Notes: a model not told the origin generated them from the letters alone. Counted from the stretch's first letter, positions 1 through 7,662 are shown. The stretch: 19,724 nt of DNA from an uncultured Bacilli bacterium (GCA_910583745.1 CAJTZC010000011.1:35983-55706), one strand, 5' to 3'. Numbers and translations: made by a program.

Positions 1-88
1 TCCTACCAAAAACGTGTAATTTTCAGCAAAAAGTCCTACCAAAAACGTGTAATTTTCAGCAAAAAGTCCTACCAAAAACGTGTAATTT
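1..88. repeat. 33-bp tandem direct repeat, at least 2.7 copies
   Basis: Copies lie at 1-33, 34-66 and 67-88 (the last truncated to 22 bp) and are identical where they overlap. Each contains the core TACCAAAAACGTGTAATTT. The array continues beyond the left edge of the window, so its copy number is unknown. The last copy stops one base before the -35 box of the promoter at 90-118, the place expected of operator or protein-binding iterons for the ATPase gene that follows. There are no spacers, so it is not a CRISPR array. Confidence 0.95.
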
Positions 89-89
89 G

Positions 90-118
90 TTGATTTTATC
101 GCATTTTGATGCTATGAT
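90..118 (+). promoter_or_regulatory. Promoter of the DUF4143 ATPase gene
   Basis: TTGATT at 90-95 and TATGAT at 113-118 are separated by 17 bp, a good vegetative-sigma promoter. It directly abuts the tandem repeat array and lies 22 bp before the start codon at 141. A GGGAAGG ribosome binding site follows at 124-130. Confidence 0.75.
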
Positions 119-140
119 TTAAAGGGAAGGAAAAACCTTT

Positions 141-1448
141 ATGAAAAGAAAAATTTATGAAAAACTGTTGGAATGGAAACAATCTAAAGTATCTAACCCT
201 TTGATGGTGTTAGGAGTAAGACAGTGTGGGAAGACATACATCTTAGATAAATTTTGTAAAAATGAATTTAAAAGCTATAAATACGTCAATCTTCTCGAGG
301 ATAGTGCTATCGTCGAGCTGTACAATTCTTCGTTGACGTCAGATGAAAAATATACGAGACTTAAAGTTCTTCTCAACTTCGATTTAGACGAAGAGGATTC
401 AGTTCTATTTATAGACGAGATTCAAGAATCAGAGAAGTTGATTTCTGAGTTGAAGTATTTTAGCGAAAAGCATGGCGAGGTTAAAATAGTATGTGCTGGC
501 TCTTTATTGGGTGTAAAGTTAAAACGTTCTCATTTTTCTTTTCCGGTAGGGAAAGTAAAGTTTTTACATATGACCCCGATGGATTTTGAAGAGTTTTTGT
601 TAGCGATGGGAGAAGAAAGTCTCTTAAATATGATAAAAGAGTGTTTTAGCAAAAATAAGCAAATGACGGAATCCTTACATGAGAAAGCGATGAATTTATA
701 TAGGGTTTATCTCGTTACAGGAGGTATGCCTGCAAGTGTGAAAAACATGGTCGACAATGAGAACGACTATTTCAATTATGATTCGACCATTTTAAAAGAT
801 ATCGTGGAATCTTATTTTAACGATATGGATAAATATGTCACCAGTGATAGTGAGGCTTTAAAGATTCAACGTATCTACGAATCACTTCCTACGCAGCTTG
901 CAAATACTTCGCATAAATTTCAATTTAGCAAAATTGCAAATGATGCACGAAGTAGGGAATATGTCTCTCCTTTGGATTGGTTAGAAGCGAGCAATATGGT
1001 ACAGACGTCGTTTTGTGTAAAGACGCCTGAAATACCTTTGAAAGCATTTGTAGACTTGGATACTTTTAAACTCTATTTGAGCGATGTGGGTATTCTAAAT
1101 TCGCTTTTAGGGATAAGTACCAAAGATATTCTTACAGATAACATTTCTTCGTACAAGGGAGTTATCGTCGAAAATTATGTCGCGAATCAACTCGCGAGCA
1201 ATGGGAATGTCCTATACTATTGGGTAAATAGCAATCAGTCGGAAATCGATTTTCTGATTTATAATGACGACGGAATTATTCCTGTGGAAGTCAAAGCTTC
1301 AGACAATACCCAATCGAAGAGTTTAAAGAATTATATGCGACAATATCATCCCCGTTATGCCCTACGTGTGAGTTCTAAGGATTTCGGTTATAATCCGGAG
1401 ACGAAGATTAAATCTATACCACTTTATGCCGTGTTTTTGATATCTTAA
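141..1448 (+). CDS. AAA-family ATPase with C-terminal DUF4143 (COG1373-type)
   Basis: This 435-residue protein is an ATPase of the widespread, poorly characterised COG1373 group. Visible are a Walker A motif (GVRQCGKT, residues 25-32), a Walker B motif (VLFIDE, about 88-93) and a sensor-like segment AGSLLGV near residue 120. The C-terminal DUF4143 part has a PD-(D/E)XK nuclease-like signature: D370 in SEIDFLI, then E383 and K385 in PVEVKA. Length is normal for the family. The ATG at 141 has a GGGAAGG site 10 bp upstream. The family is often found as accessory or mobile cargo; the cellular role is unproven. The gene ends only 20 bp before queA with no visible terminator, so transcription may read through into queA-tgt. 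The tandem repeat and promoter just upstream suggest its own regulation. Confidence 0.9.
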   Translation: MKRKIYEKLLEWKQSKVSNPLMVLGVRQCGKTYILDKFCKNEFKSYKYVNLLEDSAIVELYNSSLTSDEKYTRLKVLLNFDLDEEDSVLFIDEIQESEKLISELKYFSEKHGEVKIVCAGSLLGVKLKRSHFSFPVGKVKFLHMTPMDFEEFLLAMGEESLLNMIKECFSKNKQMTESLHEKAMNLYRVYLVTGGMPASVKNMVDNENDYFNYDSTILKDIVESYFNDMDKYVTSDSEALKIQRIYESLPTQLANTSHKFQFSKIANDARSREYVSPLDWLEASNMVQTSFCVKTPEIPLKAFVDLDTFKLYLSDVGILNSLLGISTKDILTDNISSYKGVIVENYVANQLASNGNVLYYWVNSNQSEIDFLIYNDDGIIPVEVKASDNTQSKSLKNYMRQYHPRYALRVSSKDFGYNPETKIKSIPLYAVFLIS

Positions 1449-1468
1449 AAATAGAAAAGAGGTGCACG

Positions 1469-2494
1469 ATGAATACGAACGATTACAATTATGATTTGCC
1501 TGAGGAGTTGATTGCTCAGACACCCCTCAAAGACCGAAGTGCTTCGAGGCTGTTGGTTTTAAATAGGGAAAGGAAGACGTATGAAGATAAAAGTTTTACT
1601 GATATCTTAGAGGAATTTGTCGAGGGCGATACTCTCGTCATTAACGATACAAAAGTCATACCCGCGCGTCTCATCGGATTGAAAGAAGAAACTGGGGCGA
1701 AGATAGAGATATTGCTTCTCAAGAATATCGAAGGTGATGTGTGGGAGGCTCTCAGCAAACCTATGAAGCGATTACATGTAGGAACGATTGTCAACTTCGG
1801 AGAGGGTCTTTTGAAGGCAAAAGTCGAGAGCATCGTAGGAGAAGGCATCGTCCATGTGCGTTTAATCTACGAAGGCATTCTTATGGAGGTCTTGGAAAAA
1901 CTTGGAACGATGCCACTGCCCCCTTATATTCACGAAGAACTGAAAGACCAGGGGCGTTACCAAACGGTCTATGCTGAAATTCCTGGAAGTGCTGCAGCTC
2001 CGACTGCAGGGCTACACTTTACCGATGAACTCTTGGAAAAAACAAAAGCGAAGGGCGTCCATGTGGTTCATGTCACTTTGCACGTAGGTCTGGGAACTTT
2101 TAGACCTGTCGAAGAAGAGGATATCCGCGACCACGTCATGCATACCGAACACTTTATGATGAGTGAAGAGACTGCAAAGATATTGAACGAAACGAAAAAA
2201 AGAGGCAGTCGCATCATCGCGGTGGGGACGACGAGTGTCCGAACTATCGAATCGATCATGAGCAAGTACGGAGAATTTAAAGCCTGTGAAGAGGATACAG
2301 CAATTTTCATCTATCCGGGTTATACCTTTAAGGGTGTCGATGCGATGATTACGAATTTCCATCTGCCTAAGAGCACTCTCATCATGTTAGTCAGTGCCTT
2401 TGCGGATAGGGAATTCATCTTAAAAGCGTACGAACACGCAGTAGAAAGTGAATATCGATTCTTCTCTTTTGGAGATGCGATGTTTATTAAATGA
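1469..2494 (+). CDS. queA: S-adenosylmethionine:tRNA ribosyltransferase-isomerase QueA
   Basis: QueA transfers and isomerises the ribosyl part of S-adenosylmethionine onto preQ1 already in the tRNA anticodon, giving epoxyqueuosine. The 341-residue length is standard. Family hallmarks are present: N-terminal YDLPEELIAQTPLKDRSASR, the central SAAAPTAGLHFT block, GTTSVRTIES, and the C-terminal NFHLPKSTLIMLVSAFA. The ATG has an AGAGGTG site 7 bp upstream. It lies 15 bp ahead of tgt, which supplies its substrate tRNA, so the two are surely co-transcribed. In many Firmicutes ruvAB lies upstream of queA-tgt; here the neighbour is a DUF4143 ATPase instead. A cytoplasmic enzyme. Confidence 0.97.
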   Translation: MNTNDYNYDLPEELIAQTPLKDRSASRLLVLNRERKTYEDKSFTDILEEFVEGDTLVINDTKVIPARLIGLKEETGAKIEILLLKNIEGDVWEALSKPMKRLHVGTIVNFGEGLLKAKVESIVGEGIVHVRLIYEGILMEVLEKLGTMPLPPYIHEELKDQGRYQTVYAEIPGSAAAPTAGLHFTDELLEKTKAKGVHVVHVTLHVGLGTFRPVEEEDIRDHVMHTEHFMMSEETAKILNETKKRGSRIIAVGTTSVRTIESIMSKYGEFKACEEDTAIFIYPGYTFKGVDAMITNFHLPKSTLIMLVSAFADREFILKAYEHAVESEYRFFSFGDAMFIK

Positions 2495-2509
2495 TAGGAG
2501 CTGGTTTTT

Positions 2510-3637
2510 ATGAAAGTAAAGTATAATTTGAAGAAGACAGAAGCACATACGAAGGCGAGATTGGGAGAAATCGAGTGGAATGGCAAGACTTTTGAGACGC
2601 CGATGTTCATGCCCGTCGGTACCCAAGCGACAGTGAAAACTCTCAGTCCAGAGGAAGTCATCGAGTGCGGTTCGGGTATCGTTTTAGCAAACACTTACCA
2701 TTTGTGGTTGCGGCCTGGAGAGGACATCGTCAAGGAAGCAGGCGGAATACACAAGTTTATGAACTATGAACATGGGCCTATCCTCACGGATTCGGGTGGA
2801 TATCAAGTCTTCAGTCTCGCGCGTCCAAAAGATATAAGCGAGGAAGGCGTCAAGTTTAAAAATCAATACGACGGTTCTCCACTTTTCTTAACTCCCGAAA
2901 AATCTATCGCGATTCAAGAAGCTTTGGGAAGCGATATTATGATGAGTTTCGACGAGTGCCTCGCGGCAAGTGCTCCTTACGAATACCAGAAGCAGAGTGT
3001 CGAACGCACGATTCGTTGGGCTAAAAGAGGATTGGACGCTCACAAGACAGAGGACCAGAGTCTTTTCGGTATCGTCCAAGGTGGACCTTATGAAGATTTG
3101 AGAAAGTACTCCGCGATGGAGACAGTCAAGCTCGGTTTCGACGGTTATTCTATCGGAGGCGTTGCGAATGACGGCGAATCGAAGGAAGACATGTACAAGG
3201 CCATCGATTATTCTGTGCCTTATCTTCCTCAGGATAAAATGCGTTATCTGATGGGAGTAGGCGATCCCATCGATTTGGTCGAGGGTGTCATCAGAGGGAT
3301 TGATGTGTTCGATTGTGTCACACCGACGAGATTGGCTAGACACGGCAATGCCTATACAAAATATGGAAAGATGAACATAAAAAACAGCAAATATAAAAGA
3401 GATTTTGAGCCTATCAGCGAAGACTGCGACTGCTACGCTTGTAAACATTATACGAGAGCCTATATTCATCATTTGATAAAGTGTGACGAAGTGTTCGGCG
3501 CGAGGCTGTTGTCTGTTCACAATATCCGTTTTCTCATTCACCTTGCCGAGGATTTAAGAGAGGCAATCAAAACAGATACAATTTTAGAGTATAGAGAAAA
3601 GTTCATAGAGGATTATTATGGCGATGGACAAGATTAG
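2510..3637 (+). CDS. tgt: tRNA-guanine transglycosylase (queuine/preQ1 tRNA-ribosyltransferase)
   Basis: Tgt exchanges guanine 34 for preQ1 in tRNAs for Tyr, His, Asn and Asp. The protein has 375 residues, the usual bacterial length. The substrate-binding Asp is in TDSGGYQVFSL (D94) and the nucleophilic Asp in GIDVFDCVTPTR (D268). The zinc site is complete: C306, C308 and C311 in CDCYAC, and H337 in SVHNIRF. The ATG follows a TAGGAGC site. It sits between queA (15 bp upstream) and a small membrane protein gene that overlaps its last 20 bp, which marks a single operon ending at the terminator at 3959-3990. Confidence 0.97.
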   Translation: MKVKYNLKKTEAHTKARLGEIEWNGKTFETPMFMPVGTQATVKTLSPEEVIECGSGIVLANTYHLWLRPGEDIVKEAGGIHKFMNYEHGPILTDSGGYQVFSLARPKDISEEGVKFKNQYDGSPLFLTPEKSIAIQEALGSDIMMSFDECLAASAPYEYQKQSVERTIRWAKRGLDAHKTEDQSLFGIVQGGPYEDLRKYSAMETVKLGFDGYSIGGVANDGESKEDMYKAIDYSVPYLPQDKMRYLMGVGDPIDLVEGVIRGIDVFDCVTPTRLARHGNAYTKYGKMNIKNSKYKRDFEPISEDCDCYACKHYTRAYIHHLIKCDEVFGARLLSVHNIRFLIHLAEDLREAIKTDTILEYREKFIEDYYGDGQD

Positions 3638-3944
3638 CAAGATTGCCACGGTTGCTTTAATTGTCGTTATTATTGGTGTAGTCGTCATTGCCACTATCTT
3701 AAAAGTTTATAATAACCATAAAGAAAGTCTCTTTCAAGTCGTCGATAAGAGAATAGAGGAAGCTGCGAAAAAGTGTTCTCTAGAGGAAGTCTGTACAGAA
3801 GGGACAACGACTTTGGGCTTTTTAATAGAAAAAGGGTACCTTGAAAAGCAAGTGCATCCTATCAGTAAGGAATACGTAGACGAAAATTTAAGTGTTACAT
3901 GTAGTGGTTACATATGCAAAACAGATGTCGAGCAATCGAGTTAA
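3618..3944 (+). CDS. Small membrane-anchored protein of unknown function, overlapping tgt
   Basis: This 108-residue protein has one N-terminal transmembrane segment (residues about 8-29, rich in Ile and Val) and a short outside domain with four cysteines (C53, C59, C95, C100) that could form two disulfides. The outside part contains LGFLIEKGYLEK and PISKEYVDENLSV, which recall the pilin-like small exported proteins of related gut bacteria. It occupies the slot where yajC usually follows tgt, but lacks the YajC signature, so I do not call it YajC. The start at 3618 is preferred because AGAGG lies 6 bp upstream; the ATG at 3624 is less well placed. The 20-bp overlap with tgt implies translational coupling. 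Function is not known. Confidence 0.75.
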   Translation: MAMDKISKIATVALIVVIIGVVVIATILKVYNNHKESLFQVVDKRIEEAAKKCSLEEVCTEGTTTLGFLIEKGYLEKQVHPISKEYVDENLSVTCSGYICKTDVEQSS

Positions 3945-3958
3945 AATGTCATCTTTGG

Positions 3959-3990
3959 AAACTCTTACGTTATTTTTGTGAGAGTTTTTT
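3959..3990 (+). terminator. Terminator of the queA-tgt operon
   Basis: AAACTCTTAC (3959-3968) pairs with GTGAGAGTTT (3978-3987), 10 bp including one G-T pair, around a 9-base loop, followed by a run of T. It lies 15 bp after the stop of the small membrane protein gene. Confidence 0.88.
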
Positions 3991-4008
3991 CGATAAGAAT
4001 AAATAATC

Positions 4009-4024
4009 GCGGGACTCATCCCGT
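4009..4024. repeat. Short palindrome upstream of the XRE gene
   Basis: GCGGGA (4009-4014) and TCCCGT (4019-4024) form a 6-bp stem with a CTCA loop. No T tract follows, so it is not a terminator. It lies 14 bp before the -35 box of the promoter at 4038-4066 and could be an operator for the regulator gene, but that is inference. Confidence 0.4.
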
Positions 4025-4037
4025 GCTAGAATGAAGT

Positions 4038-4066
4038 TTGTATTACTTTATATTACATGATAAAAT
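4038..4066 (+). promoter_or_regulatory. Promoter of the XRE regulator gene
   Basis: TTGTAT (4038-4043) and TAAAAT (4061-4066) are 17 bp apart. The start codon at 4105 with AAGGAG at 4090-4095 follows at a suitable distance. Confidence 0.6.
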
Positions 4067-4104
4067 AATTAAGAATATCAATATTTAAGAAGGAGAATAG
4101 GTGT

Positions 4105-4415
4105 ATGCAATTAGAAGAAATCGGAAAATTTATTTCGCAATTAAGAAAAGAGAAAAATCTTACACAAGCACAATTAGAGGAACTTATAGGAGTAGATAGA
4201 AAACAATTTCGAAATGGGAAAATGGCCAAGTCGCGCCAGATATTACAATTTTAAATAATCTAGCCTCAGCTTTGGGTGTCACTACATATGAATTACTCAG
4301 TGGAAAAAGGGTAGAAAATAATAAACAAAATGACGATATCACTGTCGAGTCAATTAAGTATTATTCTGGAATTACAAAAAGACGAATATCAATATATATG
4401 ATTGTATTAGTATAA
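4105..4415 (+). pseudogene. Frameshifted XRE-family helix-turn-helix regulator
   Basis: From the ATG at 4105 (AAGGAG 9 bp upstream) the frame reads an XRE helix-turn-helix start, with ISQLRKEKNLTQAQLEELIG then VDRK. It then falls into nonsense and stops near 4254. Moving to the next frame at about 4204 restores the family sequence at once: ISKWENGQVAPDITILNNLA and ALGVTTYELLSGK, as in XRE_3 domains. One base, expected as part of an ACA or GCA codon before ATTTCG, is therefore missing between 4203 and 4206. The restored frame runs through VESIKYYSGITKRRISIYMIVLV to a stop at 4413-4415. It is either a genuine inactivated gene or a one-base assembly error. The original DNA-binding regulator was probably joined to the downstream lipoprotein-like region. 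Confidence 0.8.
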
Positions 4416-4446
4416 ATTAATATTATGTTTAATCATAAGTTGCTTA

Positions 4447-5082
4447 TTGACTGGATGTCAAAGAAACAAAAATTTAGATTCTGTACTAAACTTGGAAAAA
4501 GACGTCAAATTAAAAACTACTTTTAAAAATAATTGTGAATATGATATGGATATTTATTATCAAAACGAAAATAATAGGATGTATTTAAATTGTATAGAAA
4601 GTATTGATATTATTGATGAACAAAATAGAATATCCTTAAAAGAGTATTTGGATAAGGAAGAAATTGATATCAATTATTTGTTAAGTAAAATTTATAATTT
4701 AAATTCTAATAACAATGATGGAAATGTTATTTATAAGGATAAAAACATTATCGTTATTTCTTGTAATTCAACCTACAGTGCTAATAAAGATATAGTTATT
4801 GGAAATGTCGATGGAAATTATGACATGGCAAAAATTTGCCAAACATCCGAGCAAAATCTGAAAGTAACTGCTGTTGTAACCGAATTATATGAAGATGATA
4901 TGATAGTTGAAAACGTTAATGATAATAAGGATAAATATAATATTACGAGAATAAGTGTATTTGAAAAGAAAGTACTTAATGATTTAAAGGTCGGTTCTGT
5001 TATAACTTTTTTGTATAATGGAAATCGTGATTTAACTGATCCTCCAAAAATAAGAGTATCAAATATCAAAATTGTAAGATAA
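4447..5082 (+). CDS. Broken 3' part of a membrane-linked or lipoprotein gene
   Basis: The open frame encodes about 211 residues, but the TTG at 4447 is unlikely to be the true start. In-frame codons upstream (from 4411) read YKLILCLIISCLLTGC, a textbook lipoprotein or transmembrane segment ending in an LTGC lipobox whose cysteine is at 4456-4458. No start codon precedes it in frame. Removing one base near 4411-4413 would join this frame to the restored XRE frame, giving a regulator, membrane segment and outer domain of about 325 residues. The outer part has two pieces: an N-terminal region with YDMDIYYQNENNRMYLNCIES, and a C-terminal OB-fold-like region (AVVTELYEDDMIVENV, VGSVITFLYNG) resembling DUF3221-type lipoproteins. 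Function is unknown. AT-rich relative to flanking core genes. Confidence 0.6.
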   Translation: MTGCQRNKNLDSVLNLEKDVKLKTTFKNNCEYDMDIYYQNENNRMYLNCIESIDIIDEQNRISLKEYLDKEEIDINYLLSKIYNLNSNNNDGNVIYKDKNIIVISCNSTYSANKDIVIGNVDGNYDMAKICQTSEQNLKVTAVVTELYEDDMIVENVNDNKDKYNITRISVFEKKVLNDLKVGSVITFLYNGNRDLTDPPKIRVSNIKIVR

Positions 5083-5397
5083 TTTATTAAAACTATATGC
5101 TGAATTTAGTATTAATTAAATTTATGAAGTATCCAAATTTTATCTGTTCTATAGGACATAAAGCTACATGATGGTAAGTTGGATAGGGTATGGAAGGCTT
5201 TTGCTTGAAAAAATTAGTATTAATCTTCATATAGCGATGACACGCATGTGAAAAAAATATGGAGAAAAAAGGTGTTTATTAAAACATCTAAAACGGTGTT
5301 TAATTCTTTAAATTGAAGAAATGGTTTAACTGTTTCTTTAGGTATTTCTCTAAGAGTAGAACTTGTAGGTTAAAAAATAGAAAAATGGAGAATGTCT
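5083..5397. other. AT-rich intergenic stretch, no clear gene
   Basis: This 315-bp stretch holds no gene I can support. A 27-codon ATG frame near 5167-5250 has no convincing ribosome binding site. A possible -35 box TTGAAA at 5205-5210 lacks a good -10 box at 17 bp. The ribosome binding site for the next gene is at 5385-5390. Confidence 0.5.
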
Positions 5398-5859
5398 ATG
5401 AAAAAAAGCGAAAATTTTAAAAAAGTTTTAATAGTTTTATTAAGTACAATTCTTGTTATATTATCTAGCTGTTTTATTGAAGAAAAAATAGAATCTTCAA
5501 GGAAAATCGAAATGAATAGTATTGACGACATTACTATGACAATAAAAGAACATACTCTTACAAAAACCAGTATGTCAATAATTATAACAGACACAACAGG
5601 TTTTAATAATGCCTATGGTGGCGGTTGCGAGTATAGAATTGATAAAAAAATAAATGGTGACTGGCAAGAAATGAAAAAAATTAAAAATTTGCCATCCTAT
5701 TTGGAAGTTTTTTATGTAGATGAGCAAAATAAACTTGAATTCGATATAGATTGGTCGATTACTTATGGTGAATTGGAAACAGGGGAATATAGATTGGTTA
5801 AAAGTATTGATATAGAAAAGAAATTATATGAATTCACAGTAGAATTTGAAATTTTTTAA
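5398..5859 (+). CDS. Lipoprotein with bacterial Ig-like (Big_14-type) domain
   Basis: This 153-residue protein begins with a lysine-rich N-terminus and a hydrophobic stretch ending in the lipobox LSSC (C25), so it should be lipid-anchored outside the membrane. The mature part matches the small immunoglobulin-like domain common in Firmicutes lipoproteins: ITMTIKEHTLTKTSMSIII, then EYRIDKKINGDW, then ITYGELETGEYRLVKSI. The function of such domains is not established; binding of partner proteins is a guess. I choose the ATG at 5398 because ATGGAG (5385-5390) is 7 bp upstream; the ATG at 5392 would be only one base from it. The gene stands alone, between a broken gene and decayed sequence. Confidence 0.8.
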   Translation: MKKSENFKKVLIVLLSTILVILSSCFIEEKIESSRKIEMNSIDDITMTIKEHTLTKTSMSIIITDTTGFNNAYGGGCEYRIDKKINGDWQEMKKIKNLPSYLEVFYVDEQNKLEFDIDWSITYGELETGEYRLVKSIDIEKKLYEFTVEFEIF

Positions 5860-5897
5860 ACAATCATTTTTACTACTTCTTTAACCGATTTTACTTA

Positions 5898-5941
5898 TAT
5901 ATCTTCCATTAAATTTAAGAATGAAGATATAAAAATAGTAT
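5898..5941. repeat. Hairpin after the lipoprotein gene
   Basis: TATATCTTC (5898-5906) and GAAGATATA (5933-5941) are perfect 9-bp inverted arms 26 bases apart. The distance from the stop at 5859 fits a transcript end, but there is no T tract, so it is recorded only as a hairpin. Confidence 0.45.
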
Positions 5942-6196
5942 TATGTGTCAATTAGGCTATAATAGAATAGTTAATACTGTTCAGCAAGTAGATCAAGATG
6001 CTTTCAATATGCGCAATTTTTGAGATTGATGTTTTGGCAAAAAGAATTATAATGGAATCAAATAAACACAAAATGCCAGTAATTTATTTGGTTTATTTGT
6101 GGAAGGAGTTCAAATAATTAAAATTTTTTTGAATTTAGTATGTCAATGAAGACATAAAAATAAAACAAGTTGTTCTTTGAAAATAGTAAATTGTTA

Positions 6197-6406
6197 TTAG
6201 TTATTCTGCAAAATGATACTATAACCTAGTTTAGTTAAATAAGAAATCATATCATCAGTATTTTTGACAGATTGGTTATGCTTTTTAATCTTCTTGTTTA
6301 AAAGTTCATCGAATCTATCACTATCAAAAGGTACTTTATCATTAAGAATATGAAAGGCACACTCATTTGTACTCCAGAGATAATCGACACATATAATTAT
6401 ACTGGT
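6197..6406 (-). pseudogene. C-terminal remnant of a lost gene
   Basis: The minus strand holds an open frame of 69 codons with a stop but no start codon. It reads like real protein: VDYLWSTNECAFHILNDKV, FDSDRFDELLNKKI and MISYLTKLGYSIILQNN. Upstream the frame is cut by a TAA at 6409-6407. It looks like the last third of a small cytoplasmic protein, perhaps an immunity-type or phage-type protein, but I do not recognise it. The 1-kb gap between the lipoprotein and sigK genes therefore holds decayed rather than empty sequence. Confidence 0.5.
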
Positions 6407-6583
6407 TTAGAAAATAAGTTTGTCCACAGCTTGAAATATTGATTATTAAAAATTCAGTATTTTAATGTTCGTACATGATTTTTGCTCCATTCAAAATGTA
6501 ATCGTCACCATCTAGACCTTCCGATATATAAAACATTGTCGCATGTCTTATTTTTTTTTAAGATTTTTCATATGTTTAAAAGA

Positions 6584-6727
6584 CTAAAGAGAGGTTTTTG
6601 CCACTTTTGCCATTATTGCATCTTTCTTTAATTTAAAATCTTTAAAAACTGCGTAAAGATACCTTAATTCTACTTGAGCATGGACTTCATATTCTTCTGT
6701 ACTTTCTATATTTCTATTGTAACGCAT
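6584..6727 (-). pseudogene. Second decayed coding fragment on the minus strand
   Basis: A 47-codon frame starts at ATG 6727 and contains STEEYEVHAQVELRYLYAVF and LKKDAIMAKVAK. Further upstream on the minus strand, a neighbouring frame reads DIMFNAISKNAVQRAIFPI and then crosses into this one by a frameshift. A third short open piece lies between this fragment and the remnant at 6197-6406. The series of short protein-like pieces in shifting frames is typical of a gene in decay. The family is not recognised, and whether all pieces come from one gene is uncertain. Confidence 0.45.
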
Positions 6728-6881
6728 GAAGCAAAAATAGGAAATATCGCTCTTTGAACGGCATTTTTAGAAATGGCGTTAAACATAATGTCAAGGAATT
6801 CTAGAAATCATAATACTTTTGGCTCTAAATCTGTACTATTTATGATAGATAAAACCATAAAATTTTATTAGGTGATTTAAA

Positions 6882-7577
6882 TTGTTAGCATTATTATTAA
6901 ATCTTTTGAAAGGTTTCTCTTTATTTACTGGTTCGTACTCGGTGAACGTCTTTCCAGACCCTTTGAGCGATGAAGAGGAAGCGAGATGCATAGAAGGCCT
7001 TTTGAATGGAGACAAAGATTGTCGAAATAAGTTAATCGAACACAATCTGCGATTGGTTGCCCATATCGTTAAAAAGTTCGATTCGAAAGGAAACATGACG
7101 GATGACCTCATCAGCATTGGCACCATCGGCCTCATAAAGGGTATAGATTCTTATAGCCCTGAAAAGAACACAAAAATAACGACATATGCCGCGCGATGTG
7201 TCCAAAACGAAATTCTTATGCATTTTAGAGCCACAAAAAAGACAAATGGAGATGTATCTTTGTCTGATTCAATAGGCTACGACAAAGAAGGAAATGAAGT
7301 CAGTCTCATCGACGTCATAAAAGATGAGAGCGAAGACATCGTCGAAGAACTGCATCTTCAAGATTTAATAACCAAACTTGAAAAATATTTAAACATTCTT
7401 ACCCCTCGTGAAAGAAAAATCTTAGAAAAAAGATATGGTCTAAACAATCAGGAGGAAGAAACGCAAAAAGAGATTGCCAAAAAGATGAAGATATCTCGTA
7501 GCTATGTTTCTAGAATCGAAAAAAGAGCCCTCACAAAAATCCTGCGAGAGTTCCTAAAAAATGACCACGGTCATTAA
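6882..7577 (+). CDS. sigK: Sporulation sigma factor SigK (with pro-sequence)
   Basis: The 231-residue protein is a sigma-70 family member closest to SigK, the late mother-cell sigma factor of spore formation. The tracts LIEHNLRLVAHIVKKF (residues 51-66), LISIGTIGLIKGI, TYAARCVQNEILMHFRA and the C-terminal ISRSYVSRIEKRALTKI (region 4.2) match the SigK type. The hydrophobic first 20 residues (MLALLLNLLKGFSLFTGSYS) look like the pro-sequence that tethers pro-SigK to the membrane until SpoIVFB cleaves it. The start is a TTG, chosen because AGGTGA (6870-6875) lies 6 bp upstream and the pro-sequence begins there. The coding sequence is continuous, with no skin-like element. Upstream is decayed sequence; downstream is a separately promoted ATPase gene. 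Confidence 0.92.
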   Translation: MLALLLNLLKGFSLFTGSYSVNVFPDPLSDEEEARCIEGLLNGDKDCRNKLIEHNLRLVAHIVKKFDSKGNMTDDLISIGTIGLIKGIDSYSPEKNTKITTYAARCVQNEILMHFRATKKTNGDVSLSDSIGYDKEGNEVSLIDVIKDESEDIVEELHLQDLITKLEKYLNILTPRERKILEKRYGLNNQEEETQKEIAKKMKISRSYVSRIEKRALTKILREFLKNDHGH

Positions 7578-7633
7578 CTCTAAAATCCACTTTATCAATA
7601 TACATAATTGAATTACTTTAGTTCTATTTCGGG

Positions 7634-7662
7634 TTGTCTTGGAAGCATTTTTATTTTATAAT
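7634..7662 (+). promoter_or_regulatory. Promoter of the HerA-type ATPase gene
   Basis: TTGTCT (7634-7639) and TATAAT (7657-7662) are exactly 17 bp apart. The start codon at 7690 follows with AAGGAAG at 7674-7680. The promoter overlaps the in-frame upstream codons from 7639, which rules out the longer reading frame. Confidence 0.8.

Noticed and set aside
1..88. CRISPR array
   Set aside because: The repeat units are directly contiguous with no spacers and no cas genes are present; the same holds for 19691-19724.
2888..3541. 217-codon minus-strand frame
   Set aside because: It is a shadow of tgt, whose catalytic and zinc residues are complete on the plus strand; it has no ribosome binding site or family resemblance.
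5999..6120. 40-codon plus-strand frame starting MLSICAIFEIDV
   Set aside because: There is no ribosome binding site and no recognisable motif; AT-rich chance frame or a remnant too weak to call.
6840..6882. SigE/SigK-type promoter (CATAAAATT at 6856-6864) for sigK
   Set aside because: The -35 spacing is wrong and the predicted transcript start would fall on the ribosome binding site.
7560..7575. AATGACC/GGTCATT palindrome at the end of sigK as terminator
   Set aside because: The loop is only two bases and no T tract follows; it simply encodes the last residues NDHGH.
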